Assembly (NCBI GenBank): GCA_001870995.2
Contig: MLAV02000017.1
Coordinates: 1 to 64,000, forward strand
Length of the DNA: 64,000 nt
Source of the DNA: Chitinophaga sp. CB10
GTDB lineage: Bacteria > Bacteroidota > Bacteroidia > Chitinophagales > Chitinophagaceae
Reading direction: 5' to 3'
This document shows positions 1 through 8,707 of the stretch, in pieces. The number at the start of each line of letters is the position of its first letter. Positions within the stretch are counted from its first letter, which is position 1. The notes below the pieces were generated by a model, which was not told the DNA's origin, ran no database searches, and saw only the letters and a program-made list of their open reading frames with translations. The position numbers and the translations under genes were made by a program.

Positions 1-50
1 GACTATTATTAACTTTTGCGATGAACTGTATTTTATTCTTTTATCCATAA

Positions 51-89
51 AAGTGCCCCCAAAAAGTGTCTAACTTTTTGGGGGCACTT
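51..89. terminator. Perfect 17-bp hairpin, terminator of the lanB operon
   Basis: Positions 51-67 and 73-89 are perfect reverse complements around a 5-nt loop, with a GGGGG/CCCCC core and an A/T run. It lies just past the stop of the minus-strand dehydratase gene. It is symmetric enough to work in both directions. Confidence 0.8.
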
Positions 90-137
90 CACAAGAATGA
101 TGCACCCTTTTTTAATTACCAACTATTCTATTTTATC

Positions 138-3100
138 CTAAATCATTAAGTTTCGCAAATTGAAACTAGTCTTTTGTTTGGCCAGTACCGCCGTATAATG
201 CCTGACCAGGCAATGGTAGGTAACCAGTTCGTGTAAACGAGGACTGGCCAGGAAAAACCTGTTAAGCATCATATGGAGGCAGTCACCGGTTAACTTTTGC
301 GTGCGTCCCGGATGGGATTTTCCGCAAATGATCCGTATTTCTGTACAAATATTTTTTATTGCAGTACCGTAATGGCTGAACTGTTCATAAAGCAGGCCGG
401 CCATTGGCAGCGCCGTAGCCGATTCGTCCAGTATGCCGGCAATGGCCTGCTGGTTGTCCCTGAACTTATTGTTCAGCTGAAACTGGAAGTCGCCGTTGCC
501 GTTAAATTCCCTGAACAGGCTGTCACGCAACAGGCTGAGCAATTCGATCTTCTGCTTTACGGTATAACCGAAGCTTTCCAGCATAACATCCGTCGCTTTT
601 ACGGCAAATATCCACCGGTAAAACTCCTGGTTGCCGCTCTGGATATGCGGGAGCAGTTCCAGTACCAGCTCGCTGCCGTGGTAAAAGAGTTGCTCGCAGA
701 GCTCCATGGTATCGGCGCCATAGCGTTCCAGCTCGCGGATATAGGTATCGAACTGGATCTTATGGACAATATCCTCGTCTATATACTCCTGGAAGGCCCG
801 GTTGACCTCCCGGATGACGGTTTGGCTTTGCTCCGGAGCCGTCAGGTGGAAGCGGACGCGGAGGTGATTGCCGGTATCCGCATAGCGGACAAAGAACCAT
901 TGATCCAGGATGCCCTCCTGTTCCAGCTGTTTAACGATGGGATAAACGGCTGTTGTCAGGAGTTTATCTGCCCATTTTGGGCCGCAGTAAATTTTTGCAT
1001 ACAACCATTCGGAGCCGGGACTGAACGCCCGCTGAACGGCCATAGGCTCATTTTCAGGAATGGCCGTGCCGCTTTGCGAATACGCGCTGTTATAGAGCGG
1101 AACGATCATTTCATTGCAGTAAGCGCCTGATTCGGACCGGATGAAGAGATGCTCTTCTTCCAGGAATGCCTCATACAGGGTTACATCTCCTTTTTTGAGG
1201 TAGGTGAGCAGCAGTTCCTGCGCCAGTACGCAAGACAGGTCGAGGAACAGTTCATTGTCGGCCTCCGCAAGGATTACCTTGTCAGGTATATTATTTTTTT
1301 CAAGGAGATGGGAGAGCTGTTGTTGCTCATCTCCACCTTCCCGGAGTAATGCTTTCGTTTGCAGGCGCCATTGGGCGCGGCGTAGTATAACTTCCTTATA
1401 CCTTACCCGTGGCAGGTAGGGGAGGTCCCGGAGGACGTTCCAGTCCCAGACCAGGTTCAGGCTTCCCTGCTGGCTTTGCATCGCACAGAGGAATTTGTAA
1501 ACGCTGAGGCTGTTGGTGAAGTTATGCGCGCTGGTGAGCCGCGGTATAATTTCCTTTTGAAGGGTTTTGCTAAACAGGATGATCTTGTTGTCCACAACAT
1601 TTACGTAAATGTCGCTGACAGGTATCTGGAATTCCCTGTCCACGGAAGAAGTACCGAGGAATGGAATTTCGTAATCGTATAGCCTCGGGCGTAATAACAC
1701 ATTTCCGCTGCGGCCTTGTGGAAGATGCACGATTTCGGCGATTATTTTGTCGCCCATCATCGTTTTTTCATAAGCGGCTATCTCCCGCATGTGTTCGGCC
1801 AGCGTTTCGCTGGAAGCGCCGAAGCGCCCCATGAGGTGCAGGGCGGATGGGCCGCTGCAGGTTTTCAGGAGAAACCGGAAGTTGCCTTCATCCAGCTGGC
1901 TGGCACTACCGGCCAGGAGGGTACCGAGGGCGGTGGAAGTAACCGGCAGGCTCATCGGATTTTCCGGGGCCGCTTCCTGTAAGTCCTCCGCTGTCAGCAC
2001 GATCTCGGCTAAACGATGTTGCTGCGCCTCCGCAAATTTTCTCAGGACCAGCTGATGGTGATTGGTCCATGGATTTTGGTTGAAAGTAGGGGCAGCGGGA
2101 AGAACAAGGTCATCGATAACGGGGGTGTAATTGGCCTGGTCACCGCTCACGATGCCAAAACCAATCCCGTTTTCGCTGTCCAGCGCCGTCATCAGCGGCA
2201 TTGCCTTACCGTCGTACCGGTCCTGGAACTTCTTTTTGAAGGTAGCCAGTTCCGGGTCTTCCGTGGCGATATTGAGGGCGGTTAATTCGCTAAGGGTTTG
2301 TGCAATGGTGTCTATAACCTTGTGGTGGAGGTTATTGGCAGGTGTTTCATGGAACAGGTCCGCCACAACAAGGTCCTTGTTGAGCAGGCCCGGACTAACT
2401 TTCTGCAGTAGTTCTCCTATAACATTATAAGGTTCATTTCTTTTCTCATAAGCAACCAAATGCTGGTGTGCCTCTGTCAACAGTTGCTGCCAAGGAGTTT
2501 TCACGCCTTTGGATGCAAGCCTGGCCGCGATCGTACTCATATAATCCGGACCTGTTAACGTAGGATGAAAGGCCGAAACTAGTATTTGGTTTTCCACCAG
2601 CATGCTGATGAAGCTTTTGGCTTCATCAGCAGTGATAGAAAGATCCATGAGTACAGCAGTAAGCTGTTGGATGGATGCGCCATTACTGGCGGTAGATAGG
2701 ATTTTCTCTAGATAGATGTTATGGGAGAAACTACTGAGAAAAAAGTGTCTTTTATTGTCTTTGATATGGTATTCGTAGTAACGGTACGTATTGCCTACCC
2801 GGTAGATGCTGCTGTTGGGCAGGAAAGTCAGTACGGAGGCGATCTCCTGGTCTGCGGCCAGTTGATCTGCAATGACGGACAGGCAATGCATGTCGATCTT
2901 TGCTTTTTTATGAGGGGCGGCGCCGTCTATGGTAATAGCAGTCGGCGCATCTGTGATGCTACCGGTAGAACAGCCTGCAAATAAACCATATGGTGTACAA
3001 CGGACACTCATTCTCAATAAGTATTTATATAGGGTTAGTACCAGTTTTTGTTCTTTGTGCGGCCTGAGTACTGTTGTACCGCTTAACCATTCCAGCAGAC

Positions 3101-3305
3101 TTTTATGTAACTCCTGGCTGGCCAGATATATAGCTTCCTGCAGCAATGGCTGCCGGTATATTTCCTTTAATGCTGCCGATATTGCAGCTACATCACGCTT
3201 ATTTCCGGTATGAAGGGATTTAATAGTGTTGTAGGACAAAAGCGGCATCCTTAGTAGATAAAAATCGAAAGACTTAACCTGCGGCATCCCTAAGCGATCG
3301 TGCAT
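138..3305 (-). CDS. Lantibiotic dehydratase family protein (LanB-type, with C-terminal SpaB_C domain)
   Basis: A 1055-aa protein with the two-part layout of full-length LanB enzymes. The large N-terminal region (about residues 15-700, opening FDFYLLRMPLLS) matches the glutamylation part. The C-terminal region (about 760-1040, with SEWLYAKIYCGP and WFFVRYADTGNHLRVRF) matches the thiopeptide-type SpaB_C elimination domain. Family members use glutamyl-tRNA to dehydrate Ser/Thr of a RiPP precursor. It is last in a minus-strand run after a kinase, a LytTR regulator, a Ser/Thr-rich small ORF and a receiver protein. No LanC cyclase or exporter is visible between it and the window edge. The ATG at 3305 is preceded by a 107-nt leader with a strong stem. 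The family call is firm; the product is unknown. Confidence 0.9.
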   Translation of the reverse strand: MHDRLGMPQVKSFDFYLLRMPLLSYNTIKSLHTGNKRDVAAISAALKEIYRQPLLQEAIYLASQELHKSLLEWLSGTTVLRPHKEQKLVLTLYKYLLRMSVRCTPYGLFAGCSTGSITDAPTAITIDGAAPHKKAKIDMHCLSVIADQLAADQEIASVLTFLPNSSIYRVGNTYRYYEYHIKDNKRHFFLSSFSHNIYLEKILSTASNGASIQQLTAVLMDLSITADEAKSFISMLVENQILVSAFHPTLTGPDYMSTIAARLASKGVKTPWQQLLTEAHQHLVAYEKRNEPYNVIGELLQKVSPGLLNKDLVVADLFHETPANNLHHKVIDTIAQTLSELTALNIATEDPELATFKKKFQDRYDGKAMPLMTALDSENGIGFGIVSGDQANYTPVIDDLVLPAAPTFNQNPWTNHHQLVLRKFAEAQQHRLAEIVLTAEDLQEAAPENPMSLPVTSTALGTLLAGSASQLDEGNFRFLLKTCSGPSALHLMGRFGASSETLAEHMREIAAYEKTMMGDKIIAEIVHLPQGRSGNVLLRPRLYDYEIPFLGTSSVDREFQIPVSDIYVNVVDNKIILFSKTLQKEIIPRLTSAHNFTNSLSVYKFLCAMQSQQGSLNLVWDWNVLRDLPYLPRVRYKEVILRRAQWRLQTKALLREGGDEQQQLSHLLEKNNIPDKVILAEADNELFLDLSCVLAQELLLTYLKKGDVTLYEAFLEEEHLFIRSESGAYCNEMIVPLYNSAYSQSGTAIPENEPMAVQRAFSPGSEWLYAKIYCGPKWADKLLTTAVYPIVKQLEQEGILDQWFFVRYADTGNHLRVRFHLTAPEQSQTVIREVNRAFQEYIDEDIVHKIQFDTYIRELERYGADTMELCEQLFYHGSELVLELLPHIQSGNQEFYRWIFAVKATDVMLESFGYTVKQKIELLSLLRDSLFREFNGNGDFQFQLNNKFRDNQQAIAGILDESATALPMAGLLYEQFSHYGTAIKNICTEIRIICGKSHPGRTQKLTGDCLHMMLNRFFLASPRLHELVTYHCLVRHYTAVLAKQKTSFNLRNLMI

Positions 3306-3323
3306 GTCTTTTATTTAAGATAC

Positions 3324-3399
3324 AAGGTGCTAACATCTTTACCTACATAGATATCTTTTCGACCAACGCTGCTTTTTCTACGACGAAATGTTGCACCTT
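3324..3399 (-). promoter_or_regulatory. Long-stem leader upstream of lanB
   Basis: Positions 3324-3336 (AAGGTGCTAACAT) and 3388-3399 (ATGTTGCACCTT) pair over 12 bp with one bulged T, enclosing a loop of about 51 nt. The structure fills most of the spacer between the receiver gene and lanB and ends 18 nt before the lanB ATG, so it may control translation or mRNA processing. No T-run follows, so it does not look like a terminator. Confidence 0.45.
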
Positions 3400-3412
3400 T
3401 TCAATATCCCAG

Positions 3413-3784
3413 TCAGGCCAATTTCAGCATTTTGGTGACCTGGTCCCTGAATTTAGAGAAACTCACCGGTTTGGGCAGGTATCCGTGGCGCCCTCCCAAC
3501 GGAAGATCTCCCAAACTGGCCAGCGGATAGGCAGTTACTACAATGAAGCTGCAATCCGTGTTTTTTAAAAGTTGACTGAGGCCTGTAGTTTGCCTGCCAT
3601 AGATATTCACATCCAGCAGGATAAGGTCTATCTCCCTGGATCTGATAAGCTCCGAAACATCCTGCAGCTTATCAGTAGCGATAACGAGCTCCATGTGGTC
3701 CATTTTGTTCAGATAGCTACTGAGCAATTCTACCGCAAGGGGCTCGTCATCTACTATTGCACAACGGTATGGCATCTCTCTCAC
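3413..3784 (-). CDS. Stand-alone receiver-domain response regulator
   Basis: A 123-aa protein that is only a CheY-like receiver. It has the acidic pair (IVDDEP, near residue 12), the phospho-acceptor Asp in LILLDVNI (near 57), a Thr in VVTAYP and the conserved Lys in YLPKPVSF. No DNA-binding domain follows. The start may be the Met at residue 4. It sits between the putative precursor and lanB, 13 bp from the precursor gene. It could be a phosphate sink or a protein-interaction regulator for the kinase upstream (inference). Confidence 0.85.
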   Translation of the reverse strand: MREMPYRCAIVDDEPLAVELLSSYLNKMDHMELVIATDKLQDVSELIRSREIDLILLDVNIYGRQTTGLSQLLKNTDCSFIVVTAYPLASLGDLPLGGRHGYLPKPVSFSKFRDQVTKMLKLA

Positions 3785-3797
3785 CTCAACAACGGGA

Positions 3798-4007
3798 TTA
3801 GTTATGGTACAGGACTATGGTAGACAGCGAAACGGTGGGTAAACCGCTACCGGAAGTATCAACAGTACTTGAGCTGGTGCGGTGTTGCAACAGCTGATTC
3901 TTCTTTATGGAAAGATTGTTGACTGTATCAGCATCCGCTTTGGCTACAATTTCTTTACGCAATTCAAGCGCTGGTTGGGCATTGGAAGTCAGCATGTGTT
4001 TGTTCAT
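3798..4007 (-). CDS. Putative RiPP precursor peptide, Ser/Thr-rich and Cys-free
   Basis: A 69-aa ORF. The N-terminal half is charged and carries LELRKEIVAKADADTVNNL and LSIKKNQLLQ, resembling the L-x-L-x-K leader motifs of class I lanthipeptide precursors in Bacteroidota. The C-terminal part, about 28 residues, is dense in Ser and Thr (RTSSSTVDTSGSGLPTVSLS) and ends IVLYHN. There is no Cys, so lanthionine rings could not form within the peptide; a dehydrated linear product is one option. Its place in the same run as a LanB gene supports a precursor role. A hairpin at 4017-4042 lies 9 nt upstream of the start. It could also be a non-RiPP small protein. Confidence 0.55.
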   Translation of the reverse strand: MNKHMLTSNAQPALELRKEIVAKADADTVNNLSIKKNQLLQHRTSSSTVDTSGSGLPTVSLSTIVLYHN

Positions 4008-4143
4008 GGAGATACGGGCATTTGGTTGTAGACAAAAATGCCGATGTTCTGCTACAGTACATTTTCTTTTAGACCAAATAGCAGCTATGCACGACGAATG
4101 TATAGTCCGGGCTGATTAGTTCAAATGGCGGGAATCGGGCAAA

Positions 4144-4896
4144 CTACTCTTCTTCATCCTTGGCGTCCGTGGTGATGCCGAGGCGTTTGTTTAACTCGGA
4201 TTTATATTGCTTTGAAATGATAATCGTATGATTATTAATTAGTTCTGCTGTATTACCAATGATGTTCTTGATGGCGTTCAGCTGTACGATGTAAGACTTA
4301 TGCACCCTGATGAACTGGCTTTCGGGCAGCAGGTCTTCCATATGCTTCATCCGCTGATAAATGATATGCGTTTCCCGGGAGGTTACAATCTTAATGTAAT
4401 CCTTCATCCCTTCCACGTAATAAATATCGTCGAAAATGACCTTACTCAGCTTCTGGCCATCTTTGACGAACATGTAGGTGGAAGGAGCGCTTTTCTCCTT
4501 CTGGGGGGCAACGGGTGCGGGTAACTTCCTTTGTTGTAGGATAGCTTTGGCTTTGTTAATCGCCTTCAGCAAACGGTCGAATCCGAAGGGTTTCATCAGG
4601 TAATCCACCACATCCAGTTCAAATCCCTCCACGGCATAGTCCCTGCTGGCAGTGGTAAATATCACCAGGGGAATGTGCGAGAGCGATTTGATCATTTCCA
4701 CGCCGTTGATATTGGGCATTCTAATGTCGGTAAACAACAGGTCAATGGATTGTTGCTGCAAAATTTCGAGTGCTTCCAGTGCATTTTCACAGGTGGCCAC
4801 CAGCTCCAGCTGCGGCACCTTGCTGATATAGGTTGTCATTAATTCTCTGGCAAATGGTTCATCGTCTACTACCAGACATCTGATCTGCTGCTCCAT
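4144..4896 (-). CDS. LytTR-family response regulator
   Basis: A 250-aa protein with an N-terminal receiver (VVDDEP near residue 9, phospho-acceptor in LLFTDIRMPN near 58, Lys in YLMKPFGF) and a C-terminal LytTR DNA-binding domain (about 140-240, with FIRVHKSYIVQLNAI). Such proteins bind paired direct repeats in promoters. It starts 8 nt after the kinase stop, so the two form a two-component pair. Likely targets are the RiPP genes directly downstream (inference). Confidence 0.93.
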   Translation of the reverse strand: MEQQIRCLVVDDEPFARELMTTYISKVPQLELVATCENALEALEILQQQSIDLLFTDIRMPNINGVEMIKSLSHIPLVIFTTASRDYAVEGFELDVVDYLMKPFGFDRLLKAINKAKAILQQRKLPAPVAPQKEKSAPSTYMFVKDGQKLSKVIFDDIYYVEGMKDYIKIVTSRETHIIYQRMKHMEDLLPESQFIRVHKSYIVQLNAIKNIIGNTAELINNHTIIISKQYKSELNKRLGITTDAKDEEE

Positions 4897-4904
4897 TTAT
4901 TACT

Positions 4905-6068
4905 TTAATTAAGATTTAACGATAGGGTCACTGAGTACGTATCCACCTCATCCCGAATGTCCAGTTTATGCTTGCCGGGGTACAGCAATTCCAGCCGTTT
5001 CCGGGAATTGGCCTGGCCGATGCCGCCTACTTCCTTTGGAACATTGTTCACACTGTTCTTACTGTTAATTACACTCATGGTAAGAAGAGGTCCGTTGGCC
5101 CTGATTTTAATGGATACGTGACACTTACCGTCGTTCCCCACGTGACTGTACTTAAACGCATTTTCCACAAACGGAAACATGAGTAAAGGACTGATCAGCT
5201 GATTTCCTACCTCCTCCTCATTATATTCAAATATAATAATTGCTTTGGCGCCATAACGCACCCTTTCCAGTTCGGTGTAATTTTTAAGAAATGCTACATC
5301 ATCCTGTAATTCTACCAGCGGCATATCAGAATCGTATAAGGTATAGCGCATCATCTCCGATAAATGCAGGATAAGGTCCGACGCCTGTTCCGCACCTTTC
5401 AAAGACAGCATATAAATATTATTCAGCGTATTGAAAAGGAAATGGGGATTCAGCTGCGACTTCAAGAAATTCAATTCCATATCCAACCTGTCCTTTTCCA
5501 GGCGCAAAGTACGGGTTATATGCCGGATAATATCCAATACCAGTTTTGCAACGATGCAGGGCGCAATGGAAGAGGTGTAACCCCAGCTCCCCCTGAACAG
5601 GCGGTGCATGGCGTTTTTGCCGAAAGCCCCGTCGGCAACAATCCCCTGGGTTATAGTTCGCACGCTGGGTGTGGTAATGTTTAAATGGTTAACAATAAAA
5701 ACGGTGGAATAATAATTTATTATCTGGAAGGCAAGATAAGGAACCAACAGGAGAATAATTCCGGGAATGTACCTTCCCTTTACAATAAAAGCAGGCACAA
5801 CCAGGTACATGATCCAGTAAAAGCCGAAAGCTACCACTATCACATTCCGGAAAGAGAACGCCTGGCAAACAATCCAGGGCTCATTAAAGGTAGAGCGTAC
5901 AGTTACAGTCTGTAATATATAGATTAATAACCACATAAGAATATGGGCTATGACGCTGACCCGGGGTGTATAAAATTTGTCAAAAGCCCCGGAAGTGATC
6001 CATCGCATCAGCCAATTACCTTGCTTCGTTTCCGAAGTAGCTGCGTTATGTCTAGCCGTTATGGACAT
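4905..6068 (-). CDS. LytS/YehU-type sensor histidine kinase
   Basis: A 387-aa membrane kinase. Hydrophobic segments between about residues 35 and 190 give roughly four membrane spans with no large extracellular domain. The HisKA-like region with QLNPHFLFNTLNNIY carries the phospho-accepting His (His_kinase family), followed by an ATPase region with the N-box PFVENAFKYS and a GGIGQAN motif. It is the first gene of the minus-strand run and is followed by its cognate LytTR regulator. The ligand is unknown. Confidence 0.92.
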   Translation of the reverse strand: MSITARHNAATSETKQGNWLMRWITSGAFDKFYTPRVSVIAHILMWLLIYILQTVTVRSTFNEPWIVCQAFSFRNVIVVAFGFYWIMYLVVPAFIVKGRYIPGIILLLVPYLAFQIINYYSTVFIVNHLNITTPSVRTITQGIVADGAFGKNAMHRLFRGSWGYTSSIAPCIVAKLVLDIIRHITRTLRLEKDRLDMELNFLKSQLNPHFLFNTLNNIYMLSLKGAEQASDLILHLSEMMRYTLYDSDMPLVELQDDVAFLKNYTELERVRYGAKAIIIFEYNEEEVGNQLISPLLMFPFVENAFKYSHVGNDGKCHVSIKIRANGPLLTMSVINSKNSVNNVPKEVGGIGQANSRKRLELLYPGKHKLDIRDEVDTYSVTLSLNLN

Positions 6069-6536
6069 TGGTCGAATAATATTTCATGGATACTAAATTC
6101 TTTCGTGCTTTGTAACCAAAATAAGAAAAAGAAACAATTCATAAATTAATTATTTGTCGGGAGCACTTTATGTTTTGCATTAGCTTTTTTATAACGCAGT
6201 TGGAAAGAAAATGACTGTTTAAAATAATGATATCGCCTATTTTGAATATATAAAATATTATTATAATTCATGTACAGCATTACATCCACTGAAGTTTTAT
6301 CCCTCAAAATACCCTGCCGGAAAACCCTTCCAAATGTCGCAAATCCATCCGTGGATTTGCGGCTAAGCAGGTGTTAAAGCTGTTCCGTCGGGATAATATT
6401 CCGTTTCATTTGAAATTTAACCCTCCATTTTCCATCGTTAACCCCAATTTTTTCCAATCATCAATAAGGACACTGTTTCCATGCACCCGTTGCATGCAAT
6501 GCATTATAACCTGTTTTCATCCCCTCATAATAACCA
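6069..6536. other. Intergenic region with one hairpin
   Basis: I see no supportable gene here. The sequence is AT-rich near the kinase start, where the kinase promoter must lie. A 10-bp hairpin (CGCAAATCCA / TGGATTTGCG, loop TCCG) occupies 6338-6361 with no T-run. Confidence 0.5.
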
Positions 6537-6566
6537 GGGCCTCCACCGGATTATCCGGGGAGGCCC
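6537..6566 (-). terminator. Hairpin ending the SusCD-TlpA operon
   Basis: GGGCCTCC-A-CCGGA pairs with TCCGGGGAGGCCC around a 3-nt loop, 26 bp beyond the stop of the last minus-strand gene. The flank has few Ts, so termination strength is uncertain. Confidence 0.5.
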
Positions 6567-6591
6567 ATTTACAGTAATTAACAGGATAGGG

Positions 6592-7833
6592 TTATAATAA
6601 CTTTTCCAGCATCAGGTCCAGCTCCGTCATGGAAGCATCGAAGTTCCCGGAAAAGCCGCTCAGCCGGTACCTTACACGGCCGGTCTTATCAATGATAAAC
6701 TTAGCCGGGATGCCTTTTACCTTATAACCGGCAGCCACCTTTGCCCCCTGGTTATCCGCCAGTGGCTCATCCAGCAGCACGTCAAAACGGTATTTGTTAT
6801 CCCGTATGAATTTGGCCACCAGGTTACGGCGCTCCGCCGGATCGGTTTTTTTCTCCCAGCAGTTAATAAAAAGAAAAACAGCTTTCCCCTTATATTTATC
6901 CGCCGCCGCCTGCATTAACGGGAACGACCCTACGCAGGGGCCACACCAGGTGGCCCAAAAATCCAATACCACAATTTTGCCCTTTAGGTCAGCCAGCTTC
7001 CACGGCTTACCGTTAAGGTCCACCAGCTCGAATTCCGGGGCCACATAATTAGTATCCGCGTGAGCTATCTCCCCCTGGAGCTTATCCCTTAAACCACCTG
7101 AATATGAGGCCAGGAGCGCATCCAGGTTGGATGGTTTCCTGCCGGCCGCTTTCCAGGCTTTCCTGAATAACTGACGGGTATCCTCATCGCTGCGGCCATC
7201 CTTGACCATATCTTGCAGGACCGCCAAGGCGCTATCCGTCTTTTTGTTTTCCAGCAGGATCTTCGCGTAAGTAGTCATGTCCTTGTTGTTATTCACATAA
7301 TGCAGCCGGTACGCGGGTGCCATATAATCATAGGCGGCAGGATAACGCTTGGTATCATATAACAACGCCGCATAGCCTATACTGAAAGTGTAATAATCAC
7401 TGCTGTCTTTCCCCCGGGCCTTTGCAAGGTCCTCCAGGTACAGCTTTTCAGCATCAGCCGTTCTGCCTTTTTTGATCAGCGTATTCGCCGTAGGCCTTAC
7501 AAACTGCCGGCGGATAAGCCCGGAAGGTATGGCAGCAAAGGTATCCAGCGCGCCTGGCGTACCTGCTGCTATCATTTTACTAACCAGCATCGCACGGGCC
7601 AGCTGATAGAGGTTGGCGTAATCCGGGTAGTCCTTTTCCGGGTATTTCGCCAGCATCTGCTCAAACAGCGCTTTCGCCGTATCCGCATTGGTTGCGTTTT
7701 CAATCGGGGTCACCTGCCTGAAAATCTCCTGCATCATATTGGGCTTCCTGGCGGCCGGCCCTCCCGGCGCCTGAGCATAGGCAGGCAGGTACCCGCAGGC
7801 GGATAACAGGGCGATGGATATTAATTTCTTCAT
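6592..7833 (-). CDS. TlpA-like thioredoxin-fold protein with N-terminal TPR-like region
   Basis: A 413-aa protein. Residues 1-20 form a signal peptide (LISIALLSACGYLPAYA), so it acts in the periplasm. A helical region (about 30-250) resembles TPR-type repeats. The C-terminal thioredoxin domain (about 265-410) has the redox motif in FWATWCGPC and the cis-Pro region KGIPAKF. It is last in the sigma-FecR-SusC-SusD operon and next to a second TlpA-type gene 10 bp upstream. Members of this group reduce periplasmic disulfides; the substrate is unknown. Confidence 0.88.
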   Translation of the reverse strand: MKKLISIALLSACGYLPAYAQAPGGPAARKPNMMQEIFRQVTPIENATNADTAKALFEQMLAKYPEKDYPDYANLYQLARAMLVSKMIAAGTPGALDTFAAIPSGLIRRQFVRPTANTLIKKGRTADAEKLYLEDLAKARGKDSSDYYTFSIGYAALLYDTKRYPAAYDYMAPAYRLHYVNNNKDMTTYAKILLENKKTDSALAVLQDMVKDGRSDEDTRQLFRKAWKAAGRKPSNLDALLASYSGGLRDKLQGEIAHADTNYVAPEFELVDLNGKPWKLADLKGKIVVLDFWATWCGPCVGSFPLMQAAADKYKGKAVFLFINCWEKKTDPAERRNLVAKFIRDNKYRFDVLLDEPLADNQGAKVAAGYKVKGIPAKFIIDKTGRVRYRLSGFSGNFDASMTELDLMLEKLL

Positions 7834-7843
7834 AATGGTTGGT

Positions 7844-8707
7844 TTATGATTTTTTATTTAAGATGGTTTCCAGTTCGTCCAGCAGGCGCTGTCCGCGCAG
7901 GTTGCGGGCTACGATCCTGCCCTGCGGGTCGACCAGGAAGTTTTGCGGAATGCCGGTTACAAAATATTTTTTAGACACTTCACCTTTCCACCACTTCAGC
8001 TCCGATACATGCGTCCACGTTAGTCCATCTTTCTGAATGGCGGCCAGCCAGGCGGCTTTACCATCTTCCTTATCCAGGCTAACTCCCAGCACTGTGAAGT
8101 TCCTCGTGTGATATTTCTGATAAGCCGCCACCACATGCGGATTCTCCGCCCGGCAGGGCCCACACCAGCTTGCCCAGAAATCAATCAGCACGTATTGGCC
8201 CCGGAAGTCCTGCAGGCTGACCAGCTTCCCGGAAGTATCCCGCAGGCTGAATACCGGCGCCATTTTCCCGATTGCCACTACCTGCATTTTCTCCACTTCC
8301 GCCAGGTAAGCCTTTACCTCCGCTGATTTCATCACTGAAGGGGAGAGCTGCTTCAGGGCAGCGTAAATCTTTTCCGGCTCATTGGTACTACCCAGCCTTT
8401 GGCGTACAATGTCATAGCTAATCATGGAACCCGGGTATTGGCGGAGGAAAATGGAATCATTGCCCGTACGGATGCGGCCCGCCATGCCCAGCTGCCGTAC
8501 CACGGCCGCTTTTAGGGCCGTATCCTGCTGGAAGGTGGCTATGTTGGCTTTGATAATACTGTCCACTACTTTATTAATGCTGTCCGGCACATGGTTTATG
8601 GTCCTGTACTGCGGGTAATAAGGATCGGTAGACCTGTCTTTCAGCTGGGCACAGGCGGTAGTCGCCAATGCGAGTGCCAGCACCGTAGTTATAATTTTTG
8701 CACGCAT
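7844..8707 (-). CDS. TlpA-family thiol-disulfide oxidoreductase
   Basis: A 287-aa protein with an N-terminal export signal (TVLALALATTACAQ), possibly a lipoprotein with Cys at about residue 19. The C-terminal AhpC/TSA-TlpA domain has FWASWCGPC and the cis-Pro stretch VTGIPQNF. Its start overlaps the stop of the PKD-like lipoprotein gene, showing tight co-transcription. It is a paralogue-like partner of the neighbouring TlpA protein but lacks the long helical region. Confidence 0.9.
   Translation of the reverse strand: MRAKIITTVLALALATTACAQLKDRSTDPYYPQYRTINHVPDSINKVVDSIIKANIATFQQDTALKAAVVRQLGMAGRIRTGNDSIFLRQYPGSMISYDIVRQRLGSTNEPEKIYAALKQLSPSVMKSAEVKAYLAEVEKMQVVAIGKMAPVFSLRDTSGKLVSLQDFRGQYVLIDFWASWCGPCRAENPHVVAAYQKYHTRNFTVLGVSLDKEDGKAAWLAAIQKDGLTWTHVSELKWWKGEVSKKYFVTGIPQNFLVDPQGRIVARNLRGQRLLDELETILNKKS

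Noticed and set aside
6371..6577. 68-codon plus-strand frame in the 6-kb spacer
   Set aside because: No family features, and it runs through the hairpin at 6537-6566.
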